DNA from: Brevundimonas pishanensis
GTDB taxonomy: Bacteria; Pseudomonadota; Alphaproteobacteria; Caulobacterales; Caulobacteraceae
Length of the DNA stretch: 64,000 bases
Reading direction: 5' to 3'
NCBI RefSeq assembly: GCF_022750635.1
Contig: NZ_JAJKBG010000005.1
Location: forward strand, 124,001 to 188,000
The notes beneath the pieces are model-generated. The model did not search any database, had not been told where the DNA came from, and saw nothing but the letters and a program-made list of their open reading frames with translations. Shown here piece after piece: positions 28,945 to 37,807 of this stretch. A program made the position numbers and the translations under genes. The stretch's first letter is position 1. The number at the start of each line of letters is the position of its first letter.

Positions 28945-30044
28945 GCTTTACGTGACCTTCGCGGTGGCTGGCGCAGGGTAAAGCCGTCGCTGCCGTCAAA
29001 GGCGGTGGGGAGCCAGTCGTCGCAGTGATCCGACGCACCCGCGCTGACGAAGGCGTGGCCCCAGCCGCCCTCGGTGTGGGCGCTGCGCCGCTTTGCGCCC
29101 AGTGCCTCGAACAGCGGCGCGGAGACGACGGGGAGGCGTACCTTTACGGCCCCCATCTTGTACCCGGCCTGTTCGATGGCGCGGACCAGAGACGGAACCG
29201 CCGTTGCGGGAGCCCCGGACAGCCAGGCGATATCAAGGATTTCGAGCACCGGCACGTCGATGGATCGGGTCTTGGACAGCTGTGCGAAGGCATAGGCGAC
29301 CAGTCCGCTCTCGTCGTGGTAGCCGAGCACAAGCGGCGGCATGTAGCGGTCGGGGCCCGCGCAATACCAGCGCAGGGTTGCCGGACTGCGGTCGCTGACG
29401 AGTTGGTCCTCGTCGCGCAGCTTTTCCCACAACTGGCCAAAGGCGGAGTGTTCGGACAGGTCCTCGATGACGTGGATGTTGCGTGGCCATTTGACGCGTC
29501 TGGGGTCGAACAGATTGGCCGCGCGCGGGGCAAAACACTCGCCCAGTTTGTCGTTCAGCCTTGGCCAGCGCTCTACGCAGGACCGTAGGCCGCGAGCGAG
29601 GGCGGCGAGGCTGGGTGCCAGTGCCCATGACAGCCGCACATCGTGCGCGGGGTGGGGCAGAGGCTCCATCCCCAGTTTGCGGTAAATCGGGCTGCCGACC
29701 TCGTTGGCGTTGAGAATGGTCGTGAACAACACGCCCTCCTGGGCCAGGAAGGTCTGGATCAGGGCCTGACTGCCGCCTTTTGCGCGCGGCGAGACGATGA
29801 CCGAATAGGCCGAGGCGATGACGTGGCGTTTGCGCTGACGATAGGCGAAGCGCCGGTAGTTGCCGAGAAATCCGTCGATGCTGCCGTCATTGTCGATGAC
29901 CCAGCCCAAGGGCGCAGAGGCGGAATGACAGGGGTTGCGGGCCAGCCAATGCCACTGGTCGAGACTTGGAACAGGCCAATGGATATCCGCGTGCAAGGCG
30001 TTGACGCCTTCTGCATCGGCAAGTGTGAAAGGTCTGATGGCCAA
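28941..30044 (-). CDS. GNAT-like acyltransferase domain protein
   Basis: The 367-residue protein looks like two tandem acyltransferase-type halves. The N-terminal half reads IRPFTLADAEGVNALHADIH and later ILNANEVGSPIYRKLGM, a common end of GNAT domains. The second half contains LVLGYHDESGLVAYAFAQL and a further strand-helix pattern. The double arrangement resembles FemAB-type or exopolysaccharide-modifying acyltransferases. The substrate is unknown. It is convergent with the DUF962 gene and divergent from the POT transporter. Confidence 0.6.
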   Translation of the reverse strand: MAIRPFTLADAEGVNALHADIHWPVPSLDQWHWLARNPCHSASAPLGWVIDNDGSIDGFLGNYRRFAYRQRKRHVIASAYSVIVSPRAKGGSQALIQTFLAQEGVLFTTILNANEVGSPIYRKLGMEPLPHPAHDVRLSWALAPSLAALARGLRSCVERWPRLNDKLGECFAPRAANLFDPRRVKWPRNIHVIEDLSEHSAFGQLWEKLRDEDQLVSDRSPATLRWYCAGPDRYMPPLVLGYHDESGLVAYAFAQLSKTRSIDVPVLEILDIAWLSGAPATAVPSLVRAIEQAGYKMGAVKVRLPVVSAPLFEALGAKRRSAHTEGGWGHAFVSAGASDHCDDWLPTAFDGSDGFTLRQPPRRSRKA

Positions 30045-30284
30045 GGGGGTCTTCGAGGAGCGGGCGGATTTCCAATACCGATGGTGTCAGAAGCTTGGCC
30101 GTATGTCGAGCGCACGCCTCTATCCTTTTGCCGAGGAGAATGAACTGGGCGTCAAATGCATCAGCTATGTGAATATGTGGCAAGTTTGGGCCGGTCTCGA
30201 GACGAAAAACGTCGTTAACATCTTGTGACAACTGGCGTGTCGTGCTGTTTCTCAATGTTTCAGCGCCCGACGGGGGCGGCAGAT

Positions 30285-32066
30285 ATGGAGTTCCGCGTGT
30301 CAGCGACGGAAACTGGGGGCAGCCTTACGGCCGAGCCCCGCAAGACCTTCCTCGGACATCCCCGAGGGCTGGTCGTTCTCTTCTTCACCGAAATGTGGGA
30401 GCGCTTCTCGTACTACGGTATGCGGGCCCTGCTGGTCCTGTATCTGACCCAGCACTTCCTGTTCGGTCCTAAAGAGGCTCAGGGTATCTATGCGGCCTAT
30501 GCCGCGCTGGTTTACCTGATGCCGGTCGTCGGCGGCATGATCGCTGATAAATATCTGGGATCGCGCAAGGCCGTTATCATCGGCGCTGTGCTTCTGGTGT
30601 TCGGCCACTTCATGATGGCTTTCGAAGGCACCGGCGGCAAAGAGCGCCTGACGGTTGCCGAGACCACCTATGAACTGCAGGTCGAAGGCCGCGACCAGGA
30701 CCGCAAGATCTACGCTGTAAACGGCGAAGAGCGCACCCTGATCAAGGTCACGCCGGAAGGCATCGTCAACCTCGAGGCACCGGCTGCGGCTGCGACGGCC
30801 GAAGGTGTTGCCGCGGCTCCGGTAGCGGGTCTGCCTGCCCTGACCCCGGCCGACAGCTATAAGCTGGAGACGATCCGCGACACCGGTTTCGGTGAGCCGA
30901 TCCTGTTCTTCGCCCTGTCGCTGATCATCGTCGGTGTGGGCTTCCTGAAGGCCAATATCTCGACGGTTGTCGGTCACCTGTACGAACAGAACGACCCGCG
31001 TCGCGATGGTGGCTTCACCATCTTCTACGTCGGTATCAACCTCGGTTCGCTGCTGGCCACTGCGGCCTGCTCGTATCTGGGTATCAAGTACGGCTGGGCC
31101 TATGGCTTCGGTCTGGCCGGTATCGGCATGCTGATCGGTCTGGTTACCTTCATCTTCGGCCAAAGCTGGCTCGAGGGTCGCGGTAGCCCGCCGAATCCGG
31201 AAATGCTCAAGACCCGCAAGGTTCTGGGCCTGCCGTTCGAAGCCATCTTCTGGATCGGTGGCCTGGTCGCTGTATTCCCGACCTGGCTGTTGATGATCCG
31301 CAGCGAAATCATCATCACCGCCCTGCCTTGGCTGGCCGGTGTGATCTTTGCTTCGGTGGTTGGGTATGTGCTGATCAAGCTGCGTGGCGCTGAGCGCACC
31401 CGCATGCTGGTGGCGCTGACCCTGATCTTCTTCTCGACGCTGTTCTGGGCGCTGTTCGAACAAGCCGGTTCTTCGCTGACCCTGTTTGCTGACCAGTCGA
31501 CCGAGATGCCGTCGTGGTTCAATGCCCCGATGACCCAGATGTTCAACCCGGGCATCATCGTAGTCGGCGGTCCGATCATCGCCGCGCTTTGGGTCTGGCT
31601 GGGCAAGCGTAACCTCGAGCCTTCGACTCCGGTCAAGTTCTCGTGGGCGCTGGCTCTGGTGGGTGCAGGCTTCCTGCTGCTGACCTTTGCCTCGAACAAC
31701 TTCGCGAACGTCGACTTCCGCGTTCCGCTGGTCTTCCTGTTCCTGACCTACCTGCTGCACACGCTCGGCGAGCTGTGCCTGTCGCCGGTGGGTCTGTCGA
31801 TGATCACCAAGCTGTCGGTTGACCGCGTGGTGGGCATGATGATGGGCGTGTGGTTCCTGTCGTCGTCGGTTGCACACGTGGCTGCCGGCCTGATCGCTCA
31901 GGCGACTTCTTCGGACACGGTGGCCGGTGTGGTGACCAATCCGGAAGCCGCTCTGAAGACCTATGCCGACATCTTCGGCACCATCGGCTGGACCGGTGTG
32001 ATCGTGGGTGTGGCACTGCTGGTGCTGTCGCCGCTGCTGAAGAAGGGCATGGCGGGTATCCGCTAA
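30285..32066 (+). CDS. POT/PTR2 family proton-dependent oligopeptide transporter
   Basis: The ATG at 30285 (593 residues) is preferred to an upstream frame that adds 20 residues of poor character. About twelve to fourteen membrane helices are visible. POT signatures: EMWERFSYYGMRALLVLYL (with the ExxER proton-coupling motif), GGMIADKYLGSRK and FYVGINLGSLLA. It imports di- and tripeptides with protons. Between FGHFMMAFEGTG and EPILFFALSL there is an insert of about 85 residues, rich in Ala and charged residues, where standard transporters have a short loop. Confidence 0.93.
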   Translation: MEFRVSATETGGSLTAEPRKTFLGHPRGLVVLFFTEMWERFSYYGMRALLVLYLTQHFLFGPKEAQGIYAAYAALVYLMPVVGGMIADKYLGSRKAVIIGAVLLVFGHFMMAFEGTGGKERLTVAETTYELQVEGRDQDRKIYAVNGEERTLIKVTPEGIVNLEAPAAAATAEGVAAAPVAGLPALTPADSYKLETIRDTGFGEPILFFALSLIIVGVGFLKANISTVVGHLYEQNDPRRDGGFTIFYVGINLGSLLATAACSYLGIKYGWAYGFGLAGIGMLIGLVTFIFGQSWLEGRGSPPNPEMLKTRKVLGLPFEAIFWIGGLVAVFPTWLLMIRSEIIITALPWLAGVIFASVVGYVLIKLRGAERTRMLVALTLIFFSTLFWALFEQAGSSLTLFADQSTEMPSWFNAPMTQMFNPGIIVVGGPIIAALWVWLGKRNLEPSTPVKFSWALALVGAGFLLLTFASNNFANVDFRVPLVFLFLTYLLHTLGELCLSPVGLSMITKLSVDRVVGMMMGVWFLSSSVAHVAAGLIAQATSSDTVAGVVTNPEAALKTYADIFGTIGWTGVIVGVALLVLSPLLKKGMAGIR

Positions 32067-32092
32067 GTCTCCCTTCAGCGACACGCATAAGA

Positions 32093-32128
32093 AAGGCGGC
32101 ACTTCCGGGAGGAGGTGCCGCCTTTTTA
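32093..32128 (+). terminator. Terminator of the POT transporter gene
   Basis: AAAGGCGGCAC / GTGCCGCCTTT stem with a 12-base loop and five T, 27 bases after the stop codon. Confidence 0.9.
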
Positions 32129-32160
32129 CTGGCCGTCACGGATGACAGCGGGGGAGAACC

Positions 32161-34212
32161 TTAGAAGGTTTTGCGTACGCGCAGCTGGAAGAAGGAGCGC
32201 GGGGAGACGTCGCGAACGTCGGTGTAGGCAACGGCGCGGGAGGTGCGGTCGGCATAGGTCTCGCGCTCGAGGCGGAAGCTGTCCCAGACATTGAACTGGG
32301 CGCGGATCGAGAGGGACGACACCGGCTTGTACTCGGCCCAGATCTGACCGTAGTCGCGGCCCATCCAGCCGGAGACGTAGTCGGGCTGATAGGAGGTCTC
32401 GGTGATCTTGGGCAGATAGTCGACGCCCCACGAGAGCTTCCACGACGGGATGTTCTGCTCGAAGGAGATCTCGGCCTGGCTGGGGCGCAGGTTGGAGATC
32501 GGGCGGGTGCGACCCGTGGTGGGGTCTGTGACTTCGGTCTTGTTCCAGCTGTTCCCAAAATCGAACTTGCCGCCCGGAATGCCGATCTTGTCGGTGGGCA
32601 GGCTCAGCTTGACGCGCAGCTGGTCCAGCGTGCCGTCGCCGATATTGCCGACGGCGGCCAGACCGCCATCCAGCGGGATCACGTCGATTACGTCGCTGAT
32701 GGCATCGTGGCGGTAGGCGATGCTGAAGATGCCTTCCTTGAGGAAGCGCTGCTCGAAGGAAATCTCGCTGATCCAGCGCTGTTCGGGGGACAGGTTGATG
32801 TTGCCGCCCATGACGTTCTCGTTGCTGAACTCGGCGGAGGCGGCGAAGTCGTTGAAGTCCAGCTGGCCCACTGTGCGCTCGAAGCGCATGCGCAGCTGGG
32901 TGTTCTCGCGCGGGTTCCACGTCAGCTGGACGCGGGGCTTGGCGAAGAAGAAGGTCTGTTCGTGATCGGCATCGCCCGACTGGCTGATGGTGGAGTTCTC
33001 GAGGCGCAGTCCCGCTTCCATCGTCCATTTGGGATTGATACGCCACGTGCCCTTGCCGAACAGTTCGCCGCGCAGTTCCTCGACCTTGATGGAGGCGGAG
33101 GGCAGGGGAACGTTGGTGCCGCCGACAGAATAGGCCTGCTCGACTTCGAGCATGTTGTAGGCCACTTCGCCGCCGGCTTCGAACTGGAGCTTGTCGGAGT
33201 GCTGGTAGCGCAGGAGGCTACGCAGGATGGTCTCTGAGCTTTCGCCCGAGGCGGTGAAGAGCTGCTCCGGCGAGACGACGCCGTCGACCGTGACGTTGCT
33301 GCGATCCAGCGCATCCACGTTTTCAAACTCGTGGATCATGCGGGTTTCGGAGGTCAGCTTGCCGGTGACGGGGCGAGTGTAGACGATGCCCAGTTCGCCC
33401 GACTTGCTGTCGTTGACGCCCACCGCCTCGCGGTTGGAAGTGGCGCTGGTGTAGTAGTTTTCGCCGTGCCAGTCGTTGACGCCATAGCGGGCCGTCACAT
33501 CGACGGTGCCGCCCAGCAGCGGACCTTTGACGGTGCCGCGGATGCTGCGGCCGCCGCCATAGCCGTCGTTCCAGTAGTTCTCGTTGCGCAGGACCGTGCC
33601 GTCGGGGGTGGTGCGGGTGAACGGACCCTCGCCGTTGGAATCGCTGGTAGAGATGCTGTCGGACAGGAACAGGCCGTAGGTGTAGTCACCCTTGCGGTGG
33701 GTGATCTGATAGCTGCCGCCGTAAAGGTCCTGACCGCCGCCGTCGAAGATGAAGGTGTTGAAGCTGGCGATCTGCTCGGTGCTGGCCGAGGTCTTGAGGA
33801 TGACGTTGACCACAATGGCATAGCCCTGCATCTCGATGCCGGGCGCGCCGCCGCGGATCAGCTCGATGCGCTCGACACGCGATGCGAGGGTGCGGCCAAG
33901 GATGGAAGAGCCGGTGTCGTTCTTCGAGGCCGGTCGGCTGCCGTTGATCAGCACATTGCCCACAGTGCCTTCGAAGCCGCGGGCGCCGTCGCCGTCATTG
34001 ACGCTGAAGCCGGGGACGCGGTTGACCATGTCCAATGCGGTGTTCGGGCTGTAGGCTGCGAAGAAGTCGGGCTGGAAGATCAGGGAGCCCTGATCATTGG
34101 CTTGAGGAGCGTGCGCGGCCGGAGGCGACGCTTCCATGGCCTGGGCGGCAAGCGGGGCGGCCATGCCGAGGCAGAGAATCGTGCTGGTGAGTAAAATGCG
34201 CTTGGCAACCAT
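32161..34212 (-). CDS. TonB-dependent receptor, about 683 residues
   Basis: The ATG at 34212 is preferred: AGGAAGGGG lies close upstream and a signal peptide follows at once (ILLTSTILCLGMAAPLAAQA). A plug domain follows (NTALDMVNRVPGFSV, VLINGSRPASK, ERIELIRGGAPGIEMQGYA), then a 22-strand-type barrel ending in RVRKTF with the terminal Phe. The substrate is unknown. It is divergent from the TraB/GumN-like gene across 149 bases, which also hold a six-bp hairpin CCTCAA / TTGAGG at 34225-34241. Confidence 0.92.
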   Translation of the reverse strand: MVAKRILLTSTILCLGMAAPLAAQAMEASPPAAHAPQANDQGSLIFQPDFFAAYSPNTALDMVNRVPGFSVNDGDGARGFEGTVGNVLINGSRPASKNDTGSSILGRTLASRVERIELIRGGAPGIEMQGYAIVVNVILKTSASTEQIASFNTFIFDGGGQDLYGGSYQITHRKGDYTYGLFLSDSISTSDSNGEGPFTRTTPDGTVLRNENYWNDGYGGGRSIRGTVKGPLLGGTVDVTARYGVNDWHGENYYTSATSNREAVGVNDSKSGELGIVYTRPVTGKLTSETRMIHEFENVDALDRSNVTVDGVVSPEQLFTASGESSETILRSLLRYQHSDKLQFEAGGEVAYNMLEVEQAYSVGGTNVPLPSASIKVEELRGELFGKGTWRINPKWTMEAGLRLENSTISQSGDADHEQTFFFAKPRVQLTWNPRENTQLRMRFERTVGQLDFNDFAASAEFSNENVMGGNINLSPEQRWISEISFEQRFLKEGIFSIAYRHDAISDVIDVIPLDGGLAAVGNIGDGTLDQLRVKLSLPTDKIGIPGGKFDFGNSWNKTEVTDPTTGRTRPISNLRPSQAEISFEQNIPSWKLSWGVDYLPKITETSYQPDYVSGWMGRDYGQIWAEYKPVSSLSIRAQFNVWDSFRLERETYADRTSRAVAYTDVRDVSPRSFFQLRVRKTF

Positions 34213-34361
34213 GGGTGGCCCCTTCCTCAAAAATGTTGAGGACGTTTTGCGGCCAGTTTACGGTAGTAACCAGTTACAAGCTGTACAGGTGGATTAAACA
34301 TCGTCCACGATTACCGAGATGTAATGTACGTTAAGAACGCGCAACGAATGATGGTGAAGAG

Positions 34362-35339
34362 ATGAATAGAATAAAACATTTAGTATTTGTCTGTTCTTTC
34401 GTTGCTGCTTCTGCGGTTTCGTTGCCGTCTTGGGCACAAGGTTTAGATGTCGGTGCGCAAGTTTCCGGTTCGGACGCAGTGCAAGTCGACGAAGTTATTG
34501 TGACGGCGCGCCGTGCGGGCTTGCCGATGTGGACCGTGCGCAGGGGCGATGACGGGGTGCTGATCCTTGTCGGTATGATCCGCGAAGTGCCCAAAGGCTT
34601 TGAATGGCGGGCCGAGGCGCTGGAGGGTGCCGTGGGGCGGGTGGATCGTGTCCTGTTCGCGCAGGACATGCGGGCTTCGCCTGCGGATATCTTGCGGATA
34701 CTTTGGCGGGCACGGACCATTGTGTTGTTGCCGGACCAACAGACGCTGAACGAGGTGATCCCTGCCGAGGATTTTCTGCGTCTGGTGCCGTTACAGGCCT
34801 ATGAACGGAATCATGGCTGGGTCCGGACGCGACCGCTGATGGTGGCGATGGGTCTGGTGCGGGAGCGTGCCGGAGAGGATGGCTCGCGTGACCCGAGGGT
34901 CGAGCGGGTCGCCGAACGGGCCGCGCGTCGCGCCGATATCAAGACGCATAGCATCGGTGTTGTACGGGGCAGTGAACTGGTCGATTCGCTGATTTCTTCG
35001 CCGCCGGAGACGCAACTGTCGTGTTTGAGGGCGGCGATGGGTGCGGCAGAGTACGGGGCCGGTGCCATGGCGGACCGTGCCGAGGCTTGGCGCAAGCTGG
35101 ATGTGAAGGCCGTATTGGCATCGCCGTTTGATGCGGTGATGGACGAATGCTGGCCGTGGGGTGATCCGTCGGTGCGGGGGCGGATGCGGGCTGAATGGGT
35201 CAATGCCATCTCGACTGCGATTGCCGATGACGGCGTGACGCTGGCGGTTGCGCCGATCCGGACGCTGGGGGAAGCTGACGGGGTGCTGGATCAGTTGGTG
35301 GCCGCCGGATACGAGATCGACGGGCCTGACTGGAAGTAG
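34362..35339 (+). CDS. Exported TraB/GumN family protein
   Basis: The 325-residue protein has a signal peptide (FVCSFVAASAVSLPSWAQG). The TraB/GumN-like core follows: LPMWTVRRGDDGVLILVGMI, EALEGAVGRVDRVLFAQ, then a helical middle and a C-terminal VAPIRTLGEADGVLDQLVAAGY. Family members have an EreA/haem-binding-like fold and an unclear role. Oddly, the mature N-terminus reads VDEVIVTARRAG, which resembles the start of TonB plug domains, and the gene is divergent from a TonB receptor. Confidence 0.75.
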   Translation: MNRIKHLVFVCSFVAASAVSLPSWAQGLDVGAQVSGSDAVQVDEVIVTARRAGLPMWTVRRGDDGVLILVGMIREVPKGFEWRAEALEGAVGRVDRVLFAQDMRASPADILRILWRARTIVLLPDQQTLNEVIPAEDFLRLVPLQAYERNHGWVRTRPLMVAMGLVRERAGEDGSRDPRVERVAERAARRADIKTHSIGVVRGSELVDSLISSPPETQLSCLRAAMGAAEYGAGAMADRAEAWRKLDVKAVLASPFDAVMDECWPWGDPSVRGRMRAEWVNAISTAIADDGVTLAVAPIRTLGEADGVLDQLVAAGYEIDGPDWK

Positions 35340-35357
35340 AGCGTCGGAGATGAAGCG

Positions 35358-35666
35358 ATGAGTGCGACGTCCGAACCTATTGCCCAAGGTGTTGTGCACG
35401 AGGTGGCATCTGATCTGGAGGCGGCTATCCGTGCGGACGTGGCGGCGTTTGCGCTTTGGCAGGGGCTGACACCGCTGGGGCGCAACGAGTTCATCTGCTG
35501 GGTCGAGGATGCCAAACAGGCACCGACCCGCGAAAAGCGGATCAGGCGCACTCTTGAGGAAATGCACGAGGGCAAGCGCCGCCCCTGCTGCTGGCCCGGA
35601 TGTGTTCACCGAACGGACAAGCCGCCGTCCAAATGGCAGCAGGCGATGGCTGCGCGTAAGGGCTAG
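35358..35666 (+). CDS. YdeI/OmdA-related small protein
   Basis: The 102-residue protein contains WQGLTPLGRNEFICWVEDAK, REKRIRRTLEEMHEGKRRP and a CCWPGCVHR motif. The central part matches the YdeI/OmpD-associated (bacteriocin-protection) domain, which carries the same xRNEyixWvexAK-TRxxRI pattern. The three Cys and a His could bind a metal, but this is only suggested by spacing. It lies 18 bases after the TraB/GumN-like gene and is probably cotranscribed. Its end overlaps the convergent lipoprotein gene by four bases. Confidence 0.65.
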   Translation: MSATSEPIAQGVVHEVASDLEAAIRADVAAFALWQGLTPLGRNEFICWVEDAKQAPTREKRIRRTLEEMHEGKRRPCCWPGCVHRTDKPPSKWQQAMAARKG

Positions 35667-36148
35667 TTTTCGCGAAGGGGCGAGTTTTCGGCGTAATAAT
35701 AGGGAACCTTGGAAGGTAAAGCTGACGGTCTGTCGTCGACATTGCACCAGCTCGCCAAGGTTTCGCCTGTCTCGAAATCCGCGACCAGATTTACAACCCT
35801 GCAGCCGCCATGGAAGATTTGTGGAAAGTCTTCCATGGCTTCAATCCGTGTCGCGCCGGAGGGCGGCCAGGGGACGCTGGGTATGTTGGCGGCTAATCCC
35901 ACATCCTCGGTAAATACGCTGACCCAAACTTTTCTAGGCGCGGCCAATGTGAAGGTGTGTGAGGTTGTGAAGGGCAGGTCTAGTTCGGACTTAAGTTCGA
36001 TCAGGGCGTAGAAGCGAGCATAGTCGGACTTGGCCATTGCCCCTTCAGGGAGGACCGCAAGGTCATCTACGCGCAGGTGGGGCGGAGATTGGCAGGCGCA
36101 AAGCATCGCCACTAGTCCGACCGTAAGGATTGCGCGTTTTCTGCTCAT
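35663..36148 (-). CDS. Lipoprotein, unknown
   Basis: The ATG at 36148 starts a signal peptide with lipobox (VAMLCAC), giving a 161-residue precursor. A longer frame upstream adds 44 residues that are Arg- and Pro-rich and would bury the signal. The mature protein is a likely beta-sandwich (KVWVSVFTEDVGLAANI, GGCRVVNLVADFETGE). No family recognised. Bases 36149-36369 between it and the decayed gene upstream show nothing I can name. Confidence 0.65.
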   Translation of the reverse strand: MSRKRAILTVGLVAMLCACQSPPHLRVDDLAVLPEGAMAKSDYARFYALIELKSELDLPFTTSHTFTLAAPRKVWVSVFTEDVGLAANIPSVPWPPSGATRIEAMEDFPQIFHGGCRVVNLVADFETGETLASWCNVDDRPSALPSKVPYYYAENSPLREN

Positions 36149-36369
36149 GCCAGCATCTTGCCTTGGATTGATCGCGAGGGTCAGCGCGCTGCTACGACCT
36201 GCTCTATCGGGAGGCTGATGTGTGCTACGCGGCCTTCGTTCGCTTGGGCGTGTCTCGGGTGAACGGGTTTGCCGTTCCATTGACGGGCTTCTTGCTCAAC
36301 GTCAGCAAGCCGGACGCCCTGAGGGGTTCGATGCGGGCGGCAGGCTTCCAATTGGCCGTTGGCGACGAG

Positions 36370-36945
36370 TCAGCTGATTTCTACGTCCCTATTGTTTTGG
36401 TGGTCGAGAGTAGGCTGTCGTCGCACGCCTTGGAGCCGCATGTTCGCGTCTACATCTGGCAGATGGTCACGATCAACCTCAAGCGCGTAACCACATGCCG
36501 TAAGGACCTTATCCAGATTGGCATGTCGGGAAGGCAGTTCGAGAGGGGAAGAGATGGCCGGACGTCGGCGAGTCGCGGGAGATGATAGAGGTAGGATTCC
36601 GCCATTGCGCAGTCCGCGTGCATCGCGTGCCGGTTCGGTGCTCAGCCACACCCCATTCTGTCTCCACACTTGAGTGACGGGCGTAGAGCCGACTTGCACG
36701 GTCGCCGTGTAGGGCGTTTGCCCGGTCGGGCAATCCCCAGAGGGAGACGACGAATCGATCAAAATAGCACTGGACTCGGAGTTCTTAGCCGGAGGCAAAA
36801 GTCACCGTCGCAATATAGGTTTTTTAGCGACGTCCTCGGCATAGTCCCAATCCTCATCCGCGACCTGATGCTGCGCGGAAGCCGGGTTGCCGATCAGCAA
36901 ACCCGTTGCGCAGGCCGCAGTCAGGAGCAAGCGAAGTCGGAACAT
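36370..36945 (-). pseudogene. Decayed gene for a secreted protein
   Basis: From the ATG at 36945 the frame encodes a clean signal peptide (RLRLLLTAACATGLLIG, cleavage near ASAQ) and EDWDYAEDVAKK, then meets a TGA at 36802-36804, just after a run of six A. A different frame continues sensibly with TYIATVTFASG, a TAA, then ELRVQCYFDRFVVSLWGLP. After that the original frame again looks coding (TQVWRQNGVWLSTEP, LDKVLTACGYALEV) until its stop at 36370. At least two frameshifts and one stop are implied. I recall intact relatives of this composition in Caulobacterales but cannot verify this. Confidence 0.6.
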
Positions 36946-36996
36946 GTGCAGAGCCCAAATAAGAGACAAGAACGCCGTTCGACCTTAGAAGGGCTT

Positions 36997-37068
36997 ACGA
37001 AAAAGGCCACCCGTAGTGGGTGGCCTTTGATGTTTTAGACGGCGGTGCCGCCGATGGTTAGGCAGCCC
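36997..37068 (-). repeat. Copy of the tldD 3' end plus terminator (left copy)
   Basis: These 72 bases match 37808-37879 at 65 positions without gaps, offset 811. Read on the minus strand the copy encodes CLTIGGTAV and a stop, against GLTVGGTAV at the true TldD end, followed by the same hairpin. It starts four bases after the stop of the 37073-37774 gene. No rest of tldD accompanies it. Confidence 0.88.
37001..37028 (-). terminator. Terminator inside the left tldD-tail copy
   Basis: AAAGGCCACCC and GGGTGGCCTTT pair around a five-base loop, followed on the minus strand by a T run. It serves the 37073-37774 gene. The loop closing pair differs from the copy after tldD. Confidence 0.85.
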
Positions 37069-37072
37069 GTTA

Positions 37073-37774
37073 CTATGCCAGTAGTCTCGTCGTCTTTTCG
37101 ATCCGGTCGGGGTCAACAGCTTGGAAATCTGCCAGCAGTCGCTTGAATACGGTCCAAACTGTGGGTTCTCGTCGATCCGCTCCGAGATCGGCGAAGTGTC
37201 TGAAGTTATGAGAGGCGAGTTCAAGGGAGAGTTCGCCCACCGTGGTATCGCTGAAACCTGCCAAGCGCGCACGAGCAATGGCCGCTCCGGCATATACGGT
37301 GATGATCAACCCCAGTGCCAAGATTGTGGAGGGCGCAACTGAGAGTGCGGCGCAGGCGATCGCAACCAAGCCTATACCCAAGGTCAGTTCATCATAAGCG
37401 CCGGGCAATGGGCGCGTGCCTGTGTACTGGGCCATATTTGCCAGAAACTGCGAACGGGATTTGCGTGTGAGCTGAGACAGTTTCGTCGTGGGAGCAATAT
37501 GATTTTTGGCCCCAAGATGTCTTAGGTATCGCCGGACCGCGTAGAACGCCATGGCTGTCGGGCATTTTCCAGACGCTGTTTCAACAGGGAATCTTTCGAT
37601 TAGGCCATCGTATAGATCGCCGACAGTGTGCCAGTTTAAAGTCTCGTGATCATCAAAGCGGACGCCAAACGCCTCCTCAAGAGACGTTAGAAGTTCACAA
37701 TCGTCACCGTCTCCGGCGAGCAGAAGCGACACAAGGGGGTGACCTGTTGAAGTCATATAGACAAAGTCCATCAA
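37073..37774 (-). CDS. Acyl-carrier-like membrane protein, unknown function
   Basis: The 233-residue protein has an N-terminal part resembling the second half of acyl carrier proteins (LLTSLEEAFGVRFDDHETLN, then TVGDLYDGLIERF), but no Ser in the DSL position for phosphopantetheine. A second helical part follows (MAFYAVRRYLRHLGA, TTKLSQLTRKSRSQFLANM). About residues 130-172 form two membrane helices, and the tail is basic. Codon use looks less G+C-rich than in tldD. It is the only gene in the 739 bases between two copies of the tldD tail. Function is not known. Confidence 0.7.
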   Translation of the reverse strand: MMDFVYMTSTGHPLVSLLLAGDGDDCELLTSLEEAFGVRFDDHETLNWHTVGDLYDGLIERFPVETASGKCPTAMAFYAVRRYLRHLGAKNHIAPTTKLSQLTRKSRSQFLANMAQYTGTRPLPGAYDELTLGIGLVAIACAALSVAPSTILALGLIITVYAGAAIARARLAGFSDTTVGELSLELASHNFRHFADLGADRREPTVWTVFKRLLADFQAVDPDRIEKTTRLLA

Positions 37775-37807
37775 ACCTCGAACGATGACAAGGTCGGTCT
37801 AGCCTCA

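Noticed and set aside
36220..36585. A 121-codon plus-strand frame.
   Set aside because: It lies antisense to the decayed secreted-protein gene, whose signal peptide and partial coding likeness are more convincing.
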